Part shown: positions 20,101 to 35,100 of the stretch, one piece after another
How positions within the stretch are numbered: the first letter of the stretch is position 1
Layout: each line of letters begins with the position of its first letter
Assembly: GCF_963678635.1 (NCBI RefSeq)
Contig: NC_087064.1
Coordinates: forward strand, 16,793,802 to 16,857,801
Direction: 5' to 3'
Length of the DNA stretch: 64,000 nt
DNA from: Symsagittifera roscoffensis
Lineage: Eukaryota > Xenacoelomorpha > Acoela > Convolutidae
Made by a program: the position numbers and the translations under genes
The notes under the pieces: model-generated
What the model saw: the letters and a program-made list of their open reading frames with translations, nothing else
The model's database searches: none
Told to the model about the DNA's origin: nothing

Positions 20101-23100
20101 TCTTAAAACTGACAAAACGAAAACAGTTACATTCAAAAAAGCAGACGTAAATTAAATTTTGAGTTTCAAATGAATCAAACGGTAACTGAAACCAAAAGTC
20201 AATTTAGGCATTTAGGTATTACCATTGACACTGGTCTCGGTTTTAACAGTCACGTAGAAAGTTTTAAGAAAAATTTGAACAATTTCTGCGCACAATCTAT
20301 CAGCTGCGCAAGACTTTATCATCATCACAAATGATACCAGTTTTGAAAACTCATGTTCAGCTTGTTATTCGAAACGGGGTATTGATTTATGGCTCCATGT
20401 ATATTACTAGACTCAAAAATCTTGATCAGACTTTTAGTAAACTGCACAGAACAATAATTCACAAGAAACAAATTTTAACTGAGTGTTATCATCTATACAG
20501 TGCTACTGATTTACATCTCTATGAACTGTTTCAAACATTAAACAAAGTAATTAGTACTGAAAACTCTGTCGATATACTAAGAATTATAATTTCGCTCGAA
20601 GATCTCATCAAGCTAAGCAAAAAAAACCAACTGCTAGACAGATAAGTACACAAGAACACCGAAAACTCAATAATCATACGCATTAGGAAAATCTTCAGTG
20701 CCTCACTCCGATATCATATTGATTTTAAGGAAACAATATTTAATGCCTCAACTACAGGAAATAAAAAAATAAGTCCCATTTTTTTTCGACAACTTCATAA
20801 TGGAAAATCATGATTTGACAAGTTTTGCATTTAACTGATATGGCGAATCTCATATTCATCTCTTTGGTGGTGTATTTGACAAAAACTTAAATACTTGGTT
20901 TCCTTGTTTTTCAACCTCAAAAGTTATTCTGTTCATCAACAGTGTAATTTCCTATCAACGTTTTAAATTTAATTTAATTACATATAGATTTTGACCTTTT
21001 ACATTTTTTGCTACATCTACTGTTTTTTTTTTGGTCAGCATTGAAATTTTTTTCCGCTCAGAGACGTTTGAAAACGGACTTATTGGTCTAAAGACGTTCT
21101 CTCAGCCTTCACTCTGGGATATAGTTGTTGCTAATATCGCTAGCTAGTCAACAAATTTGTGAGCCTGATGACAATTTGTTATTAATGTTAGTTCATGATT
21201 GGGATTTAAAAATTTTTTTTGCGCCTTGACGTTTTATTGTGTGCACTCTAATTTCTTATGGCAATTTTTTGCCATTTCCAGTACAACTATTGTTTCTCCG
21301 ACTTCCCCTTTCCCGACAGTCAGTCAGACTACCCCAGTCACTCCGTCTTCTCACAGTACATCAGAGACTACGCTCTCCACTTCAATCTGCTGGATTTCAT
21401 CCACTTCAACCACAGAGTCACTGCAGTAAAAGACGAGGGAAAAGAATGGAGACTGGAGGTGGAAATAAGTCATTCAAATTCAGGTAGATTAAATTTTGTC
21501 CGGATACGGGGGGAAGCTCTCATGTCAGAAAGATGGGAATAGCTTTCTAATACCTGATAACTGGTAAGGTACTCAATCTATATCAAAAAGTGTGGGGGAA
21601 ATGTCAATGTGAATACAAGAAGGAAATGATAGCTGATATTTTAACCATAATGTTGCAAAACGTTACAAAAACAGAGCAAACAACATTAAAAATGCAAAAG
21701 AAGCAACCACGCTTGATCGTACTAAAAAAGAACCTGATTTCTGGGGGAAACTTTATTCTGGTGCAGTTTCTTAGGTAGTTGGTCAACTGAAAAATTTGGC
21801 AAAAAAACAATTCCGAACGGTCATTTCTTTTTTGCCAGATGCTAAGATCCTCAAAAGCGACAAACTGCTCCTGGCAACAGGCCATCACGTCACACCCAAA
21901 TATGTCCAGTTTCCAGGAATTGACACATTTCCAGGAAAAATCATTCACAGTTGTGCGTATAAAAATGCACACGTTAATCAACTGGAAGGAAAATCAGTTT
22001 TGGTCGTGGGCATCGGAAACAGTGCGGTTGATGCGGCTACTGATTTGGCGAATAGGGATTGCAAAGTTCACCTAAGTACTCGGTCTGGTGCCTGGATAAT
22101 CCCAAATTACATACACGGTCATCCAACAGATTTGTACGCCTCAAGGTAAGACTAAACTAAGACATGAATAAAGTAATAATTTCAATGTTTCAAAGTTTGC
22201 ACTCGAGAAAAAGGATCCATAAAGAGCGCAGCTCATAGCGTCGATCAGCTGTTGGTCACATACTGAAGAGCCGTCATGCAAGTTTGGGAAGCGTTGCCTC
22301 AAGATTCCGTTGCCACGGATAAGTACGAAGCTAAAACACAATACACAATAGGATCTTTAACTATTTCACCTCTATTTGTAAAAGGGGGAGATTGTTACTA
22401 GGTATAAGTTTCACATATGTTTAACCATTGAATTAGTTCTCTACATGTGTGGCAATTCGTTACTTGTAACGGTGGCAATTCGTGGCAATTAAAGAGATCC
22501 CATAAACACATTAGTTTTTCCCATATGGAACCAGATGTAAACTATATTTATTATTTGGTTATAAATTGGATATTTTATCTCTATAAAATATTTAATATTA
22601 ACCAATCACGATCCATCTAACTAACAACCCACTTATTTGTAAGTGCTTAAATTACTTGTAATTTCAGCACCAGAGAGATTTGAATTTAACTTAGAAATTA
22701 GTTACCTCTCCAAGAGAACTTTAGCAATCGCAATAAGCCAGTATACTCTAGATCTTTTGAGCCTAGCAGAGACTAGTTAAACACCCTGAGACTAGTAGAT
22801 ATAAGAGTAAGATTAGGATCGGTATTAGACTAAGAAGTTGCACGAATCTATCCGGCCGAAAATAAGATAGCGTGACGAGCAGACGGTGTACCCTATCCGA
22901 AATTACTCTATGAGTTACACATAAAAAATAACTCATCTGGTGCGACCATAAGTCTCGATGAAGACCTTAAAAAACAAATTAGTTTAGAACTAACAGATAG
23001 ATTAGAATTAGACAAAAATATTATCAAAAATGTTACATGATAATAATCTAATTGAACTGTCTCTACGACTCAATAGATCAGAACCGCTAATCCGCACAAT

Positions 23101-26100
23101 AATAGAACTACCAGGCATTGGAAGAAGAGCTCGAACAAGCGACGATCTACGACTACGAAGGAATTTACCATTACGTTTCATGGTCGTTTAGGATTTTATT
23201 AACAAAGAATTTAGATTTTCATTTGCAAACATAAAACCCTCGAAGAAAAAATCTTCAATCATTACTACAGGCGCTAAATCCTATTTACTATTGTACAATA
23301 ACGATTTATAAAAACATCTCAAATCGTTTCCTCTAAATCTGCAGTAAAATTAAAAAAGATATCTGAAAAATATATTTATTGAAAGAAAAAATAAAAAATT
23401 AGTTGAAATGATCATTAATTATTAGTATATACAAATCATCCTGGCATGGCATCCCCCGCTTCATCACTTAAACATGATAGCAAACATTTAAACCACTAAT
23501 ATCATCAAACACTAAAATTTTTATCAAATAAATTTAAATTATCTTTAAAACCTTATCTAAATTTTTATCTTTCTTTCATCTCAAATTATTCAATCTTAAA
23601 CTAGCTCATCAAATTCCCTTGGATCTCCATTAAAATTTAAATTAAAATCCCTTTTATATCATTAAACATTATATACTGATCATCAAGGCCTATCCTTGGA
23701 TCAAAAAAAAACAATTTTGTTCTCCCCCACCCAATAATAAAGTGTCTAACGACCTCAAACGTCGATTCACAACCCAACTCTTTTTAAAGACCCAGGACTA
23801 ATAGAAATTTTTCAATCACACTAGCCATTCAAATTAAGCTAAACAGTGAAGAACTTTGGTTATTCATCCTTCACTTAATCCCCCCTCTTACCTGACCCAG
23901 GCTAAACCTTAAATCTTAGTAAGTATTAAAATAGTATCTAACGAACTACCTGTGTTCTAATTATACCTGAACCTTGTGGATTGATTAACTATTCTCCAAC
24001 CCTTGAACACGATCACTACCCCTAAGTAAGATTAAGTAAGTTAACACCTTAACTTAGAATAGCCACGAGAATGTAAAAATCATTCTTCGGAATCGATATA
24101 TACTTTTCTCTCCAACCCTACATAAAAGACCCAAGTTAGACTAACCAAAAAATCGTAAGGACTAACAGTCTATGTTTTAAAATCACTAATAACAACCTTG
24201 CACCCTGCATCCTAAACCTTATGTCACTGAACAATTTAGGAAATAAACAAACAATCGTACTACACAATTTTAAAATAAATAACGAAACATATGATCTTGT
24301 AATTACACCGCATAAACAAACAATCGAATAAATTCGCACAAAACGTCAAACAAAAAAAAAGAAAAATTTTAAGTAAGCAAAGACAAATTACACGAAAAAG
24401 ATTTTCAAAGCATAGAAACGCAGTCTCTGAATCAGAAGTCAGCGATTTAGATGCACTCTACAAACTAAAAGATACAGTAAATAAAAACCATCCAGTTCAT
24501 GATCAATTATACTTTTCCGATTCAGAAGCTACAACACATTCATCAAAACAAGGAAAAAGAAGAATAAAAAAAGATATACAAAAATAAACCAGTACGTTTA
24601 TACAGTTGGAACCAACCAATCAGACACATTGAACATTACGCACTGACAGTCATAAAACGAAAAAATGAGCAAAGCCCAAGTGACGAAAGTCCAGACGAAG
24701 ACTCTGTTTTCCCATTTATCATCTTTTCGCTCACTGAAGACAGAGGACAAACACAATTTTGTCATAATCTAATCGCAAATATATTTGAACAAGGAATTAG
24801 CCCATGTAAAGCAGAATTCCCAGAACTAAAAATCAAAAGACAAATTGTCGATCATTACATAAAAAGAATATGTAACTTAACACAACAATATGGAATTTAC
24901 ACCATAGAACTCAGTACAACAAGAAAAGTCCATGGCAAATATGTTATCCAAACAGATGATGTCGATATAGAATTTTCAAAAGTATTCACAGAATACATTA
25001 AAAACATACAACATCAAAATTCACAGAGAGCAAATACGTATTTCACTAACGATGTTTTTGCAATAATATATAATTATTTATACTAGAAAAAAAAGAAACC
25101 GAAAGCACATCACCGGTTCAAACATCAAGACACACAAATGTAAGAAATGAAATTGCGGCATTCTCAGCATTTTTAAACACAATCCGTGAAAATTTTTCAA
25201 ATAACGAAATTTCACCAAATGTTAAACACGATTTACAAAAAATCTTAGCATGGTTTATAATTGACTATTTTACCCACAATATAGATTCAATTGCACAAGC
25301 AAGAAAAAACTTTAGACCCCAGAGTACAAATGATGACACTGTCATTGCAGAACAATCAGTTTACGTTTGGGACCCTGAATGGTCCCATCCATTATTTCTG
25401 AACATTCCAATAGACATCTCAAGTCCAGCAATCAGTACAATAACTATTCACAAACATTATATAAAAGTAATCCCACTAATAATAGATGCAACACTTTTAA
25501 ACTATAATTCATTTTTACCTATAGACGACAAAATAATAGTTTAAATTCAACTCTTGTACAACAAGAAAACTTAAATGGAACTAGAATTCTTACACAACAA
25601 GATATTCAAACACCATCACATTTTATAAATGAAGAAATAGTTGAAACAATTGTAACAACCACACAACAGAGTGTTTCACCAATACATCCAAAATTTACAA
25701 CGCCAAAACCAAAGACTTCAATGTTACCCCAAGTAACATTACAATCTACAGTTAAACCCTCGGTTGCTCCAAAATACTCACATATGGAATTCCAAACATT
25801 TACACCAATGACGAAACCACCGCAAACACAAAAAGTATTCACCAGAAGTAATTTTGCAGAACACAATTATAACTATGTAAATAGATCGCAAACATCTAAA
25901 CCTCCTCGTACAAATCAATATAATCGTTCATTTTCACAACGACAAAATTCCCAACAACACACATCAAATTTCGTAAATTTTATTCATAACCCACGTATTC
26001 CAACAGAATCAAGTGAAAGCTATCCATTTTTTCAACAGAATAAAAATAGTAAAAAACCATACCAATATAAACAAAAAACACCTTACTATACACCTAATTA

Positions 26101-29100
26101 TCATTCATCAGATGATGACGAATTTCATGACCAAAGCCATCAACAAAATTTTCAAAACCAAAGACTCCAGTCTCATCACGTAAATCAACCAGATTTTTTT
26201 GAACCATATACACGAGAACAACATATGCGACAACCTAGATCAAATTACGAACCTCAAAATAATAATTTTTATTCACAAAATCAAGCAAATACCAATACAT
26301 TTGGACCAACGCAAACGCAAAACGAAATAACACTACCATATTATTTGCAACAACATGAGATAACAAAAAACCAACTGACAAATTTTTCACAAATGCCAAA
26401 TGCCGCTGAATCACTACAAATGACTATGAACCCATACCTCATGGGTCGATTATCAATAACATCAAACAAACCACTAATGGTATTCACAGGCACAGACCCT
26501 GAATATTCTGTATAAGACAATTTAAATGCAGTCACAGCAAATTTAATTTTAAACATCGGACCTGAACCAATTAATACACCACTCCATCAAAATTGGATAC
26601 ATAGACGCACAGCGTTAATCCAAACAACACTTGATGACGCAGCTCAGAAATGGTTTTCAGTTTTACCAATAGATATAAAAACAAATCGGAAAAGATTTAT
26701 ACAAGAATTTTCAAAAATGTTTGATTCTGGAAGAAATAAACAACACCAAAGAGTTTTATGCAATGAAATTCGCAGACTACCAAAAGAAACAATTAAACAA
26801 TTGGCAGTTAGAATCGAAACACTAGTTCGAAAAGCATATTCACTAAACACTCATGATTATAAAAACACGAAAATGACAGAAATTTTAATGATGACTCTTA
26901 CACACCAATTAAGAAAAATAGCTGTAAAAAAAGAGCATCACATCCTTCATCAATTCGAGAACCAGATTTCAGAAAACTAGTTGACAAATTAGAACAAGCA
27001 GAAATCACAATGAAACTTGAAGAAACAGAAAATCTTAAACTATAATACGTTAATAGAATCGAAACAAATACTACACAAATAAACAACATACACGATTCAG
27101 ATGTAGACCTAACTGAACAAATCACTGAAATTTTGAACATATATGAGAAAAATCCCAATTTCAAAGGTAAACCATCCTTTAAGAAATGGTGTAATTATTG
27201 TCGAAAATACGGACACAGCATAGCCGAGTGTAGACTAAAACAACAAGATAACCAAAAAAAACCACAAAAGTACAAAGAACCGGATAAATCATTCTATCAA
27301 TACATGAAAAAGAATCAAAAATTACCAAACAAAAATATACATAGTAATAACAGCTCTGGTAAACCACTCCCAAATAATTCAAATTACTCAAGAAACCAAT
27401 CGCCCTATAACTCTAATTATAGAGGTAGATCACCAGAACAACGAAACTCACAAAATTTCTCACAAAATAGATATAACCGATCAAATAGCCAAAATAACCA
27501 GTATAGAAACAACTATTCACGATCAAATTCAAACAGAAGAGAATTTTTTGAAACCAGTTCCCATTCACATTCTAGGAATAGACACTATTCAAACGATAGA
27601 TCACGTAATTCGTCATACAATAGAAATACAAACTACTCGAATAACAGAAACCAACGTTACCAAAACAATAGATCAAGAAACATTTCCTACAACAGATCTA
27701 ATTATCAAGGAAACAATAAAAATTACTATAATAGGTCACGAAACAACTCACAAAATAGGAGTCCCAACTATAACAATCGAAGAAATTATTCTCAATCCCC
27801 TTATCGAAACAACAATCGTTACCCTGATTCCCAACACAAATATAGAAGTAACACACCGAAACATCAGCGACAAATTTATCAGGAACAAACAACTGAAGAA
27901 ACAACTTCAGATACTTCTGGTATTGACAACACAGAAAGTACCAAACTACAATTAAACCACAACAGACAGCGAAAGTGATACAAATAACACTATCTCAGTT
28001 ATTATGATCACAGTCGAAAACGACTACGAACCCATTATATACGAACAACCCTTTAGTTCACACATTTACGAAAACCAATCGGAACTTCTTCAAGACTACT
28101 ATACTAGACCCATAAGAAACGATGTATCAATTGAACAGAATGTAAACGAAATAAATACAGTAGTCAATAACGAAAAACAACGCTCAAGTACAAATCACAT
28201 TTGCCAAAAAATACAAAAAGAACAGCCAAGAGAAAAAATTTGGACAATCTCATTTCTCTTAGAAAGCCCAAAAAGTAAAGAATTTCAACCACTAGATCTT
28301 GAAATAGATTTTTTAATTGATTCAGGAGCAGAATCAAATATTATTAACATCCCTACTTGGAATGAAATCAAATCGTTACACCCAATCCTAACACCTATAA
28401 AGACTGCCAGTAAATTAGCAACAGCACAAGGATCTAGAACAATGGAACAAAATAAAATACTAAATAAACCATTTAAACAAACATTTCACATTACAGACAT
28501 AAAACACAATATCGTTGGCATACCATTTATAACTAAGTATATTCCCACAATCAACATTTTGAATAGCAAACTCCATATAAAAGATAAATACACAAGGACA
28601 AAAAACACAACATCCTTAACATTCTTTCAAATATTAAACAAACAACCACAATTTTTCTCCAAGTTTTATCCAAATTACAATCAGGAACGAAATTACTTGA
28701 AACCACTATCAGGAAATGTATATAACTTTTCAATCAAACAAGTCCACCAGTACGATAAAGACCAAAACAAACAACATCTCTTTATGTCAGACCTTGAATT
28801 TAAACACATCCATACATTTTTTCGAAACACAATTTCATCCATAAAATACATGAATCATTCAAACTCAGATATTATTTCATTACACGTATATAACAATTCA
28901 CCATACCAGATAACACTACCCTTAGAACTCTTAGGATACTGTGAAACAAATGCTTCAACTTCACCCACAAATGAAGTAGCATATCGAGTCAATAATATAT
29001 TACAATTACTAGATATATGTCAATCAACAATTCTTGATGAAGAATTATCAATACACAACATAATAAGCAACGAAAAAAGAAACACTGACTACTTCACAAA

Positions 29101-32100
29101 AACACCATATTTTAAACCAACGAAAGAACAACAAAAGTTTCTAACAATTTTTAATTTTCAACATTCCCAAATAACACAAAAAAGAATATCCAAAAAATTA
29201 CAACCACTTCGAAAAGGACCATAACCAATAATTGATAAACCTACTGAAGTAACATACAAACTTGCTTACTCCAGCAAGAAAGAAATCATACAACACCGTA
29301 ACAATCTTTTACCTTATTATCCCAAGGAATACGCACTTCACGAATTAACTCAATTATATTCCTTCACAGGTCTACACATAGTTCAAAATAACCCTTAAAT
29401 AGAACAAAATCAACATGTTAATACTACCAAAAATACAAAAACAATTCAACAGCAGAATATAGACTCTCAAAGATCAAACACACCAGAACTAAAAATACCT
29501 CAAAAAGAAAGGAAAAATAGAAAATTAACAAAAAATTTTTTACCACAAGATCAACAACAAAAATCCGAACATAGAGAATCATCACGTCTTAGAAGTCAAC
29601 CACGGAAAAACTATACAACATTCATCCCACACTCTAAAATATTAAAGAAAGTTGAATTTCAGAAACAACCTTGATTTAAGATTCAGGTAAACATTCTTTG
29701 AAATCAATCTACACCTTCACATTTCTGTAAAAACATTCTGAAAATAACCTCGATCAATTCTACTTCAAATTCAACCAATAGAAATCGTTCAAATTGTCAC
29801 CTTTCTATCTCTAACACAAACTTATTTAGCCGATAGAAACTAACCTCTCCAGGCATATCTATAACTATAATTTTACAACCTCCAGGTCAAAAAAAAGCAA
29901 CTCGCTAAAACTTGACAGATAAAATAAACACTACTTCAATATTATAACCCTCCCATATCAGATTATACAAAAATCAACAATATTTTCCCAATTCAGACCT
30001 CAAAAGTCCCCCAACCAAAAATGGCAAACTAGCCTAAAGTAAAAAAGACCCATAATCTTTTGGCCTAAAGTACAAATATTTCAAAGATACCCCCATTTAA
30101 TCAACAAATGAAAACAATACTATGAAGACCTCCCGAACACCAATAAAATAGCCCTCAACAATTTTTGCTTAAACTCAACCCATTTGTCAAAAAATCAATA
30201 AATATTCCGACCACACTTGAATTTCGCCTCAAAACTTTAAAAAATAATCAACGAACAAATCACTTCGTAAATGCTTCTTTCCATAACAGTTGATCACATA
30301 AAACAAAAACTTCTAAACCTTTTCACAAAAATTTTCAATCTATTTCAACTTTTGATATACTTTTTAATTGAAACTTTTGAATTCATAATAATAATTTCTA
30401 TAATTTTTTGCAATCTGTTTTTAATTTTCTATTCTCTATTTGAAATATATCTCCAACTCTCCCAAATCCTTGACCACATCTACAGGTACGAATACGTATA
30501 ATCTATCCAAATGATACGAACTATTTTCAGTCTAACAGAAATTTTTCTTTTATTCATAAATTTCCTCACGTTTTTAATCTCCCTCATCATGACAATGTGC
30601 AGATGTTTAAAAAAGGCAATAGTCACCTTTGCCCTAGCAACCATCCTCTTGATACTCTTTATTGAAGAATATTATAATAAACACAAATTTTCCAGAAAAA
30701 ATTCAAATTCAGATAACTTTCCAAAATTGCTAATCAACCACCACCGAACCAGCCCCCACCAACCACATCCCAAGAAAGTCCAATAACACCTACAACTACA
30801 AACAATCCTCAAACATCAACACGCATTTCTTTTCAAGACAATCCATACACCTTTGAAAAACGACACGCACGCTTATCAGAACCACTAGAACCAGTTCATC
30901 GACAAGCATCTTTAAGTGAACCAACATATAACTTATACCCCACCTTGCAACAAGACCTCAATCAAGTTAGACATATTAGCCAAAATCAAAATACATCTGA
31001 GATACATAGACAAATTATACATCCGCGAAGAAATAGAAATTTTCAAACCCCCAGAGTTCATTTTAATATACCTCAATCACCAACACCAACTACCTCAGAA
31101 CTTCCAAGCAGTACACTACGGGAAACTCCTACACTTCTTTCACAACAAAGCATCTCAAATATACCCTCAGACTACCTAGGTTCAACCCCCACATCACAAC
31201 AAATCCGAGAAAACCCTTTTAATCCCACAGACGCCACAGAAAGTTCACCATATTGGACAACACACTCAGATACACATGGTGAACCGACTATAGTAAATGA
31301 ACCAATAGATATTTCTTCTGATACAACACTATCATCATTACCGGAAACACTCTCACTTCCGTCAAAACCATCAATAAGTCAGGTCTCACCAACACTTTTC
31401 CCTTTAAATTTTCCAAACAACCTCGACGCTAGATACCGAGAACAATCATCGTCAAATAACCCTTTACGATTAGATTGGAATAGTTTCGTAGCACCTCCCG
31501 CACTATTTGGACAACATCAAGAAAGTAACCGACTCCATAGTTGGGCACTTAATTGATTACAATATAGACAAGATATCCACGAAGATATCCGAGAACATAA
31601 CATTCAAATACTTCAACAAAACAGTCCTCAATTAAAGTTTGAAATCACAGTCAAACTTAATAATATTGTTCAACACCCTTTTCCTCTAAGTCCACCAAAC
31701 ATAACAGCTCAATCACTACCTCCTCCATTAATAAAAACTGAAGTAATATATAAATATGATAGATACACTAAAAACACAATTGGATATATCACATTTTATA
31801 ATCAATACTCCGGATTATCATACACAAATATATTTTAAAGTTATTTAAGTTTCAACACATTTTTTTCCTAATTTTTTCCGAACAACATACAAATCCATCC
31901 CCTCGTACAGGACCTCAGGATTTCTTAGTAACACACTATGATTGTGAAGAAAACGAACAAAAAACACTACACAAATACGCTATAAACCAAGTAACACAAT
32001 GCGAATCAGAACCACAAGCTATAGAAAGCACAAATGTAATAGCAACACTATACTCAAAAGACGGATCAACAACATTAACAGGATACAAGTTTACAGCAAC

Positions 32101-35100
32101 ATTTTCCGAAAAGAAAGTACATTGCTCGCAAGTCTCAAACGGAAATAAAAACCGACTAGACCACAAATCTTTCTATCAGAGTAATATAGAAAGATTACTA
32201 CATCTTAACCCTCAAGATTGTAAGAATGAACTTCGACGATTAAACTTAACACAAAACGACGGAACAAATAGAAAACATGTAATTTTTCAAGTTTTCCCAG
32301 ACTCAGCACATCAAGCAGAACTTGAAAAACACCAAGGTCACATTAGACTAGTCAGAAATTTCCTCTTTCTTGGAACACACAAAAGACTGACATACGATCT
32401 ACATGATAAACACTGGATACTACTTATTGGTATCAATGATCCCTCAAATTGCAAAGCAGATACAAAAAATAACGGATATCAAGAAATCATGTTTTTTGAT
32501 TGGAAAATACAACTTGAAAAAGTACAACTAACACGAGATTTAAAAAACGACACAATCCTTTACCAAGGCATTAGGCTTCCTTGCAAAAATGATCCAAGGA
32601 TATTGCGATCCTACAACACGCACAAAAGCAACCATGGTATGGTTTCCGGAAGAAACCTGCAGAGTTTTCCAAGTTGCAAAAATACACGCTAGAATGATTA
32701 AATTTCACCAAAAAATTTTTATTGAATCAATCCCATTCGAAAAAGTAAGCCCAATTGATAGACTAAGTACTAACTTAAGAAACATCCATAATATAGAAAA
32801 TAAATTGACACGTTTTCAAGTATTTCACGAAACAGAATTTGCATGTAAATACAAAAACCCACTCTACAAAACACAATACTCCGAAATACTTGTTGAATAC
32901 GACGAAGGTTTCGACATGACCACCGGAAAAAAAAAATTTGACCCCTATGCAGCACATTACCTAATAAACGAAGATACATCATACATCCCAGTGAACCTCC
33001 GCAAAAACGCAGGAAATCTTGGTGGAAGACTAGAACCATACGACAGTGAAAGCATACGTTTACAAGAACTATCATTAATGAACAATACCTAATTTGGCGC
33101 AATATATTTTGACATTCACTTAGATATGAAATTAGACTACACGATTAGTAGAATTTTCCAAGAAATGTCACTTTCTGAATTAGAAACACTCCATCAACTA
33201 TGCGAATTAGAAAGAACACAAATTCTACAATCACTCGCATCAGCAGTACTCAAAATACCATACGCAGGATATTTGTTATCCGGAAAGAAATCAAATTTTC
33301 TTGCACCAAAAAAGTATAACCACTATATGTTTTCAAAGACAAACGTTGTTACAAACGAATCCCCATATTCTACAAAAATAAAGTACATTTTGTTGATACA
33401 CTTTCAAGACGAACATTTTTTTGGGATACCACAGTCCCATGTGGATCAGAAAATAGCCACAACGTCGTACAATTAAACACTGACGAAGATAAATGCTATC
33501 TACTTACACCATACCCTACACTCATGCAGCCACTAAAAAAGTTTTCACAAGAAAGCATTCGAGCTATTGCTCGCAACCCAAATATCGATTTACAATCAAT
33601 CGGTATATATTCTAAATCCGATATACAACATCACATTAGAACACAACAGTTTCAAGAACTACTGACACAAATGGACACTATACAACGACAATCAATAGAC
33701 CAAAATTTACGAAAATTTGCAGAAACAGCAGGATTTTCAGATATTTACGCACAAGATTACAGCGGATATTTTAAAGATATCAAAGATTACATATATTTAA
33801 ACGGTGAAAAATATCGACCACAAGATATAACACCAATTAATATCTTTAGTTTTGTAAATTTGAAAAACGAAGTTCTATCCTTTCTAGGATGGCCGTATTA
33901 CATTTAAGAAAGATTGACTATCTTATACGCAATGTTTAATTTTATTGGATTTCTTTTCTCATTATAAAAGGAATCTATAACACATGCGCAATACATACAC
34001 AAGTAAACAGACAAGCCAGCGTATCAACTATCAACAAATCCCAACACATAAGATGACTCAAATAATAATACAAACGCATGACCTACGGCACCCCATTTGC
34101 CAAATAATCATCCATTATCTTTAGTCTCACGAAATTTTCGAAACTTAGCTATCACAAACCCCATGAACTTAAGACCCAGCCACATACAAAGCCCCATCCA
34201 ACACATGGTGACACAACAACCTTCAAATGACGATACATACGAACAAATCATTGAACAGCCCCATACCACCACTTTTCAGTCTCAAAATAATCACTTTTTT
34301 AGCCCACGATGAGCAGACAAGTTGGATCACTCCACCGATCAAACTCCCACCCTGCCAACCTCCAAAATCCACTCCCTATTATACCATTTTTTGCTTTTTC
34401 CGCCACCTAATTCACCACAAGCTAACACATCATCCGGCATGAATTCTGACACTAACTCAGACATCACAATTTATACAACAATTTCACAATTCACAATAAT
34501 TCTGATATTGAAACCCCCGACGAATTCGCCGATTCAGAACCATCCCCTTCTACACATACCCCGACCAGCTCAACAACCTTCTCAAAACCCTCTTTCCGGC
34601 CTATACAATCCCATGGCTAACATACATCCCCCTACACTCCTTCTCAAGTAACCCCAACATACTCCCCATTCAATAATGAACGCTCCACCAACAACTCCCC
34701 TGATAATACCCAATTTTCCGAAGAACTAGATAATTTCATAAAACTCCAACAACAATTGCTATCTCCCCACACCCTCCCTACTCACCAATTATCATCAACA
34801 ATAACATCATCAAATCCACCAACACCCACACCAATTTCAGATTATACTCCATCATTAGCTCATTCATCCACTTCCACAGAATCATCCAACAGTACTAACC
34901 GTGCTTATAGAACCTTTAAACGTAAACTCCCCAATCATCCATTCCCATCCAAAGATGGAACCACCCGAGAATCATCCAGACTACACCAATACTACGAATT
35001 TTCTTCAAATAACCCTACCTTTATATTTCCCCAATATCTACTAAATCAATCTGACTCTAACCCTGAAGCACGTCATTTTGTAGATGAAAATGTATTCTAT

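Noticed and set aside
22938-22952. Assignment of the primer-binding site to a specific tRNA
   Set aside because: The 15 bp could not be matched to a known tRNA 3' end from memory. Host tRNA sequences would be needed.
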